From Setophaga petechia (Eukaryota > Chordata > Aves > Passeriformes > Parulidae), in contig JANCRA010000166.1 in assembly GCA_024362935.1 (NCBI GenBank), positions 605,266 to 669,265 of the forward strand: a stretch of DNA of 64,000 nucleotides. The letters are read 5' to 3'. Shown in pieces: positions 58,893 to 64,000 of the stretch (position 1 is the first letter of the stretch; each line of letters begins with the position of its first letter). The notes beneath the pieces were generated by a model, which saw only the letters and a list, made by a program, of their open reading frames with translations, searched no databases and was not told the origin of the DNA. The position numbers were made by a program, and so were the translations under genes.

Positions 58893-61684
58893 GTGCGGAG
58901 GCAGCCATGTTGTGGCACTTTTTCGATCCCCTTGGGATGCCTTTGCCTGCTGAATTGTGTCTGGAGCTCAAGCCTTTCTCATTTAAAAAACCCTAACCCT
59001 AGGCATAACCCTAACCCTAGCCCTAGGCAGGTAAATCAGCCTAGGGTTAGGGATGGCACCAAAGAAAAAGCTGTGGAGGCAGCAATGTTGTGGCACTTTT
59101 GCGCTCCCCTTGGGATACCTTTTGCAGTTGCAGGGAGCCTGGAGCTCAGCGCTTTCTGGATTAAAAAACCCTTACCCTAGGCGTAAGCCTAAGCCCTAAA
59201 CTGGTCAATCAGCCTAGGGTTAGGGACGGTCCCCAAGGAAAAATGTGCGGAGGCAGCCATGTTGTGGCACTTTTTCGATCCCCTTGGGATGCCTTTGCCA
59301 GCTGAATTGTGTCTGGAGCTCAAGCCTTTCTCATTTAAAAAACCCTAACCCTAGTCCTAGCCAGGTAAATCAGCCTAGGGTTAGGGATGGCACCAAAGAA
59401 AAAGCTGTGGAGGCAGCGATGATGTGGCACTTTTGCGCTCCCCTTGGGATACCTTTTGCAGTTGCAGTGTGCCTGGAGCTCAGGGCTTTCTGGATTAAAA
59501 AACCCTTACCCTAGGCGTAACCCTTACCCGTAAACTGGTCAATCAGCCTAGGGTTAGGGACGCTCCCAAGGAAAAATGTGCGGAGGCAGCCATGTTGTGG
59601 CACTTTTTCGATCCCCTTGGGATGCCTTTGCCAGCTGAATTGTGTCTGGAGCTCAAGCCTTTCTCATTTAAAAAACCCTAACCCTAGGCATAACCCTAAC
59701 CCTAGCCCTAGCCAGGTAAATCAGCCTAGGGTTAGGGATGGCACCAAAGAAAAAGCTGTGGAGGCAGCGATGTTGTGGCACTTTTGCGCTCCCCTTGGGA
59801 TACCTTTTGCAGTTGCAGTGTGCCTGGAGCTCAGGGCTTTCTGGATTAAAAAACCCTTACCCTAGGCGTAATCCTAAGCCCTCAACTGGTCAATCAGCCT
59901 AGGGTTAGGGACGGTCCCAAGGAAAAATGTGCGGAGGCAGCCATGTTGTGGCACTTTTTCGATCCCCTTGGGATGCCTTTGCCTGCTGAATTGTGTCTGG
60001 AGCTCAAGCCTTTCTCATTTAAAAAACCCTAACCCTAGGCGTAACCCTAACCCTAGCCCTAGCCAGGTAAATCAGCCTAGGGTTAGGGATGGCATCAAAG
60101 AAAAAGCTGCGGAGGCAGCGATGTTGCGGCGCTTTTGCGCTCCCCTTGGGATACCTTTTGCAGTTGCAGTGTGCCTGGAGCTCAGGGCTTTCTGGATTAA
60201 AAAACCCTTACCCTAGGCGTAAGCCTAAGCCCTAAACTGGTCAATCAGCCTAGGGTTAGGGACGGGTCCCAAGGAAAAATGTGCGGAGGCAGCCATGTTG
60301 TGGCACTTTTTCGATCCCCTTGGGATGCCTTTGCCAGCTGAATTGTGTCTGGAGCTCAAGCCTTTCTCATTTAAAAAACCCTAACCCTAGGCGTAACCCT
60401 AACCCTAGCCCTAGTCAGGTAAATCAGCCTAGGGTTAGGGATGGCACCAAAGAAAAAGCTGTGGAGGCAGCGATGTTGTGGCACTTTTGCGCTCCCCTTG
60501 GGATACCTTTTGCAGTTGCAGTGTGCCTGGAGCTCAGGGCTTTCTGGATTAAAAAACCCTTACCCTAGGCGTAAGCCTAAGCCCTCAACTGGCCAATCAG
60601 CCTAGGGTTAGGGACGCTCCCAAGGAAAAATGTGCGGAGGCAGCCATGTTGTGGCACTTTTTCGATCCCATTGGGATGCCTTTGCCAGCTGAATTGTGTC
60701 TGGAGCTCAAGCCTTTCTCATTTAAAAAACCCTAACCCTAGGCGTAACCCTAACCCTAGCCCTAGCCAGGTAAATCAGCCTAGGGTTAGGGATGGCACCA
60801 AAGAAAAAGCTGTGGAGGCAGCGATGTTGTGGCACTTTTGCGCTCCCCTTGGGATACCTTTTGCAGTTGCAGTGTGCCTGGAGCTCAGGGCTTTCTGGAT
60901 TAAAAAACCCTTACCCTAGGCGTCAGCCTAAGCCCTAAACTGGTCAATCAGCCTAGGGTTAGGGACGGTCCCAAGGAAAAATGTGCGGAGGCAGCCATGT
61001 TGTGGCACTTTTTCGATCCCCTTGGGATGCCTTTGCCAGCTGAATGGTGTCTGGAGCTCAAGCCTTTCTCATTTAAAAAACCCTAACCCTAGGCGTAACC
61101 CTAACCCTAGCCCTAGCCAGGTAAATCAGCCTAGGGTTAGGGATGGCATCAAAGAAAAATCTGCGGAGGCAGCGATGTTGCGGCGCTTTTGCGCTCCCCT
61201 TGGGATACCTTTTGCAGTTGCAGTGTGCCTGGAGCTCAGGGCTTTCTGGATTAAAAAACCCTTACCCTAGGCGTAAGCCTAAGCCCTAAACTGGTCAATC
61301 AGCCTAGGGTTAGGGACGGTCCCAAGGAAAAATGTGCGGAGGCAGCCATGTTGTGGCACTTTTTCGATCCCCTTGGGATGCCTTTGCCAGCTGAATTGTG
61401 TCTGGAGCTCAAACCTTTCTCATTTAAAAAACCCTAACCCTAGGCGTAACCCTAACCCTAGCCCTAGCCAGGTAAATCAGCCTAGGGTTAGGGATGGCAC
61501 CAAAGAAAAAGCTGTGGAGGCAGCGATGTTGTGGCACTTTTGCGCTCCCCTTGGGATACCTTTTGCAGTTGCAGTGTGCCTGGAGCTCAGGGCTTTCTGG
61601 ATTAAAAAACCCTTACCCTAGGCGTAAGCCTAAGCCCTCAACTGGCCAATCAGCCTAGGGTTAGGGACGGTCCCAAGGAAAAAT
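58893..61684 (+). repeat. Eight-unit block repeating 49779-52569 (offset about 9115 bp)
   Basis: Units start at 58893, 59245 (333 bp), 59578, 59929, 60281, 60632, 60983 and 61334. From 59245 every unit matches the unit 9114-9115 bp upstream, sharing GATGATGTGG, CGTAATCCTAAG (present at 48666 and 59868 but not in the intermediate copy), TAGTCAGG, GGCGTCAGCC near 60920 and AAATCTGCGG. Small length changes are an extra C at 59231-59234 and an extra G at 60264-60266. Confidence 0.85.
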
Positions 61685-64000
61685 GTGCGGAGGCAGCCAT
61701 GTTGTGGCACTTTTTCGATCCCCTTGGGATGCCTTTGCCAGCTGAATTGTGTCTGGAGCTCAAGCCTTTCTCATTTAAAAAACTCCAACCCTAGGCGTAA
61801 CCCTAACCCTAGCCCTAGACAGGTAAATCAGCCTAGGGTTAGGGATGGCACCAAAGAAAAAGCTGTGGAGGCAGCGATGTTGTGGCGCTTTTACGCTCCC
61901 CTTGGGATACCTTTTGCAGTTGCAGTGTGCCTGGAGCTCAGGGCTTTCTGGATTAAAAAACCCTTACCCTAGGCGTAAGCCTAAGCCCTAAACTGGTCAA
62001 TCAGCCTAGGGTTAGGGACGGTCCCAAGGAAAAATGTGCGGAGGCAGCCATGTTGTGGCACTTTTTCGATCCCCTTGGGATGCCTTTGCCAGCTGAATTG
62101 TGTCTGGAGCTCAAGCCTTTCTCATTTAAAAAACCCTAACCCTAGGCGTAACCCTAACCCTAGCCCTAGCCAGGTAAATCAGCCTAGGGTTAGGGATGGC
62201 ACCAAAGAAAAAGCTGTGGAGGCAGGGATGTTGTGGCACTTTTGCGCTCCCCTTGGGATACCTTTTGCAGTTGCAGTGTGCCTGGAGCTCAGGGCTTTCT
62301 GGATTAAAAAACCCTTACCCTAGGCGTAAGCCTAAGCCCTAAACTGGTCAATCAGCCTAGGGTTAGGGACGGTCCCAAGGAAAAATGTGCGGAGGCAGCC
62401 ATGTTGTGGCACTTTTTCGATCCCCTTGGGATGCCTTTGCCAGCTGAATTGTGTCTGGAGCTCAAGCCTTTCTCATTTAAAAAACCCTAACCCTAGGCGT
62501 AACCCTAACCCTAGCCCTAGCCAGGTAAATCAGCCTAGGGTTAGGGATGGCACCAAAGAAAAAGCTGTGGAGGCAGCGATGTTGTGGCAGTTTTGCGATC
62601 CCCTTGGGATACCTTTTGCAGTTGCAGGTGTGCCTGGAGCTCAGGGCTTTCTGGATTAAAAAACCCTTACCCTAGGCGTAAGCCTAAGCCCTAAACTGGT
62701 CAATCAGCCTAGGGTTAGGGACGCTCCCAAGGAAAAATGTGCGGAGGCAGCCATGTTGTGGCACTTTTTCGATCCCCTTGGGATGCCTTTGCCTGCTGAA
62801 TTGTCTCTGGAGCTCAAGCCTTTCTCATTTAAAAAACCCTAACCCTAGGCGTAACCCTAACCCTAGCCCTAGCCAGGTAAATGAGCCTAGGGTTAGGGAT
62901 GGCACCAAAGAAAAAGCTGCGGAGGCAGCGATGTTGTGGCACTTTTGCGCTCCCCTTGGGATACCTTTTGCAGTTGCAGTGTGCCTGGAGCTCAGGGCTT
63001 TCTGGATTAAAAAACCCTTACCCTAGGCGTAACCCTTACCCGTAAACTGGTCAATCAGCCTAGGGTTAGGGACGCTCCCAAGGAAAAATGTGCGGAGGCA
63101 GCCATGTTGTGGCACTTTTTCGATCCCTTGGGATGCCTTTGCCAGCTGAATTGTGTCTGGAGCTCAAGCCTTTCTCATTTAAAAAACCCTAACCCTAGGC
63201 GTAACCCTAACCCTAGCCCTAGCCAGGTAAATCAGCCTAGGGTTAGGGATGGCACCAAAGAAAAAGCTGTGGAGGCAGCGATGTTGTGGCACTTTTGCGC
63301 TCCCCTTGGGATACCTTTTGCAGTTGCAGTGTGCCTGGAGCTCAGGGCTTTCTGGATTAAAAAGCCCTTACCCTAGGCGTAAGCCTAAGCCCTCAACTGG
63401 CCAATCAGCCTAGGGTTAGGGACGCTCCCAAGGAAAAATGTGCGGAGGCAGCCATGTTGTGGCACTTTTTCGATCCCCTTGGGATGCCTTTGCCAGCTGA
63501 ATTGTGTCTGGAGCTCAAGCCTTTCTCATTTAAAAAACTCCAACCCTAGGCGTAACCCTAACCCTAGCCCTAGACAGGTAAATCAGCCTAGGGTTAGGGA
63601 TGGCACCAAAGAAAAAGCTGCGGAGGCAGCGATGTTGTGGCGCTTTTGCGCTCCCCTTGGGATACCTTTTGCAGTTGCAGTGTGCCTGGAGCTCAGGGCT
63701 TTCTGGATTAAAAAACCCTTACCCTAGGCGTAAGCCTAAGCCCTAAACTGGTCAATCAGCCTAGGGTTAGGGACGGTCCCAAGGAAAAATGTGCGGAGGC
63801 AGCCATGTTGTGGCACTTTTTCGATCCCCTTGGGATGCCTTTGCCAGCTGAATTGTGTCTGGAACTCAAGCCTTTCTCATTTAAAAAACCCTAAACCTAG
63901 GCGTAACCCTAACCCTAGCCCTAGCCAGGTAAATCAGCCTAGGGTTAGGGATGGCACCAAAGAAAAAGCTGTGGAGGCAGCGATGTTGTGGCGCTTTTGC
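61685..64000 (+). repeat. Right segment repeating 55028 onward (offset about 6655 bp)
   Basis: Units start at 61685, 62036, 62387, 62739, 63090 and 63440, with a partial unit from 63791 to the window edge. They match 55028, 55379, 55731, 56084, 56436 and 56787 in order, including AAAACTCCAACCC, TTTTACGCTCC, GGCAGGGATG, TTTTGCGATCCCC, GAATTGTCTCTGG, GTAAATGAGCC and AAAAGCCC. The unit at 63090 lost one C at 63125-63127. The final partial unit shares CTGGAACTC with 57138. Confidence 0.85.

Larger units (their letters stand above)
1..64000 (+). repeat. Satellite DNA array, 351-bp unit, about 182 complete copies
   Basis: The same unit recurs head to tail across the entire window with no inversion and no unrelated insertion. 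Taking the GTG of GTGCGGAGGCAGCC as the phase, unit starts run 133, 484, 835, 1182, 1534 and so on to 63791. The distance 133 to 63791 equals 182 x 351 bp once twelve 18-bp deletions, five 4-bp deletions and a net +12 bp of small indels are counted. Units differ mostly by single substitutions. Telomere-like CCCTAA and TTAGGG tracts inside every unit point to a eukaryote with TTAGGG-type telomeres. I do not recognise the family. It could be subtelomeric, pericentromeric or interstitial; nothing here decides between these, and no true terminal telomere run is present. Confidence 0.97.

Noticed and set aside
1..64000. CRISPR array
   Set aside because: The whole 351-bp unit is conserved, so there are no unique spacers between short repeats, and no cas-like gene is present.

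Overview
The whole window is one uninterrupted tandem satellite array; I find no gene, RNA gene, transposon or CRISPR array in it. The repeat unit is 351 bp, always in the same orientation, and 182 complete units can be counted from position 133 to 63790, with partial units at both edges, so the array runs past both ends of the window. Each unit is a dimer of two related halves of about 178 bp (half B) and 173 bp (half A). Every half ends in an oligo-A stretch followed by telomere-like DNA of the CCCTAA/TTAGGG type, and begins with the inverted form CCTAGGGTTAGGG.

The sequence suggests a eukaryotic chromosome with TTAGGG-type telomeres, probably a subtelomeric, pericentromeric or other heterochromatic satellite. 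The species cannot be told from the sequence. The near-nucleosomal half-unit and the dimer and higher-order layout are organised like primate alphoid DNA, but I do not recognise the sequence family.

Layout by diagnostic variants: 1-2929 is a left segment of eight units; 2930-14793 is a tandem duplication of a 17-unit block (about 5.93 kb); 14794-18284 is a mixed segment; 18285-23856 is a tandem duplication of an 8-unit block (2786 bp); 23857-40002 holds a 14-unit higher-order repeat (4914 bp) followed by a contracted 8-unit version and an expanded 24-unit version; 40354-45936 is a tandem duplication of another 8-unit block (about 2792 bp); 45937-64000 is a mosaic of 5- to 8-unit blocks that recur up to 10 kb apart. 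The higher-order period therefore changes along the array (17, 8, 14, 8, 6 units), as expected from repeated unequal exchange.

The recurring reading frames of about 95 codons come from the repeat period. They start at GTG, stop at the TAG inside the telomere-like CCCTAG, and are broken by stops or indels in several units. The points most worth a second look are the dense telomere-protein-type sites in both orientations, the telomeric inverted repeats, a degenerate CENP-B-box-like motif in every second half-unit, the 14-unit higher-order repeat with readable rearrangement junctions, and the homopolymer indels concentrated in the right third.
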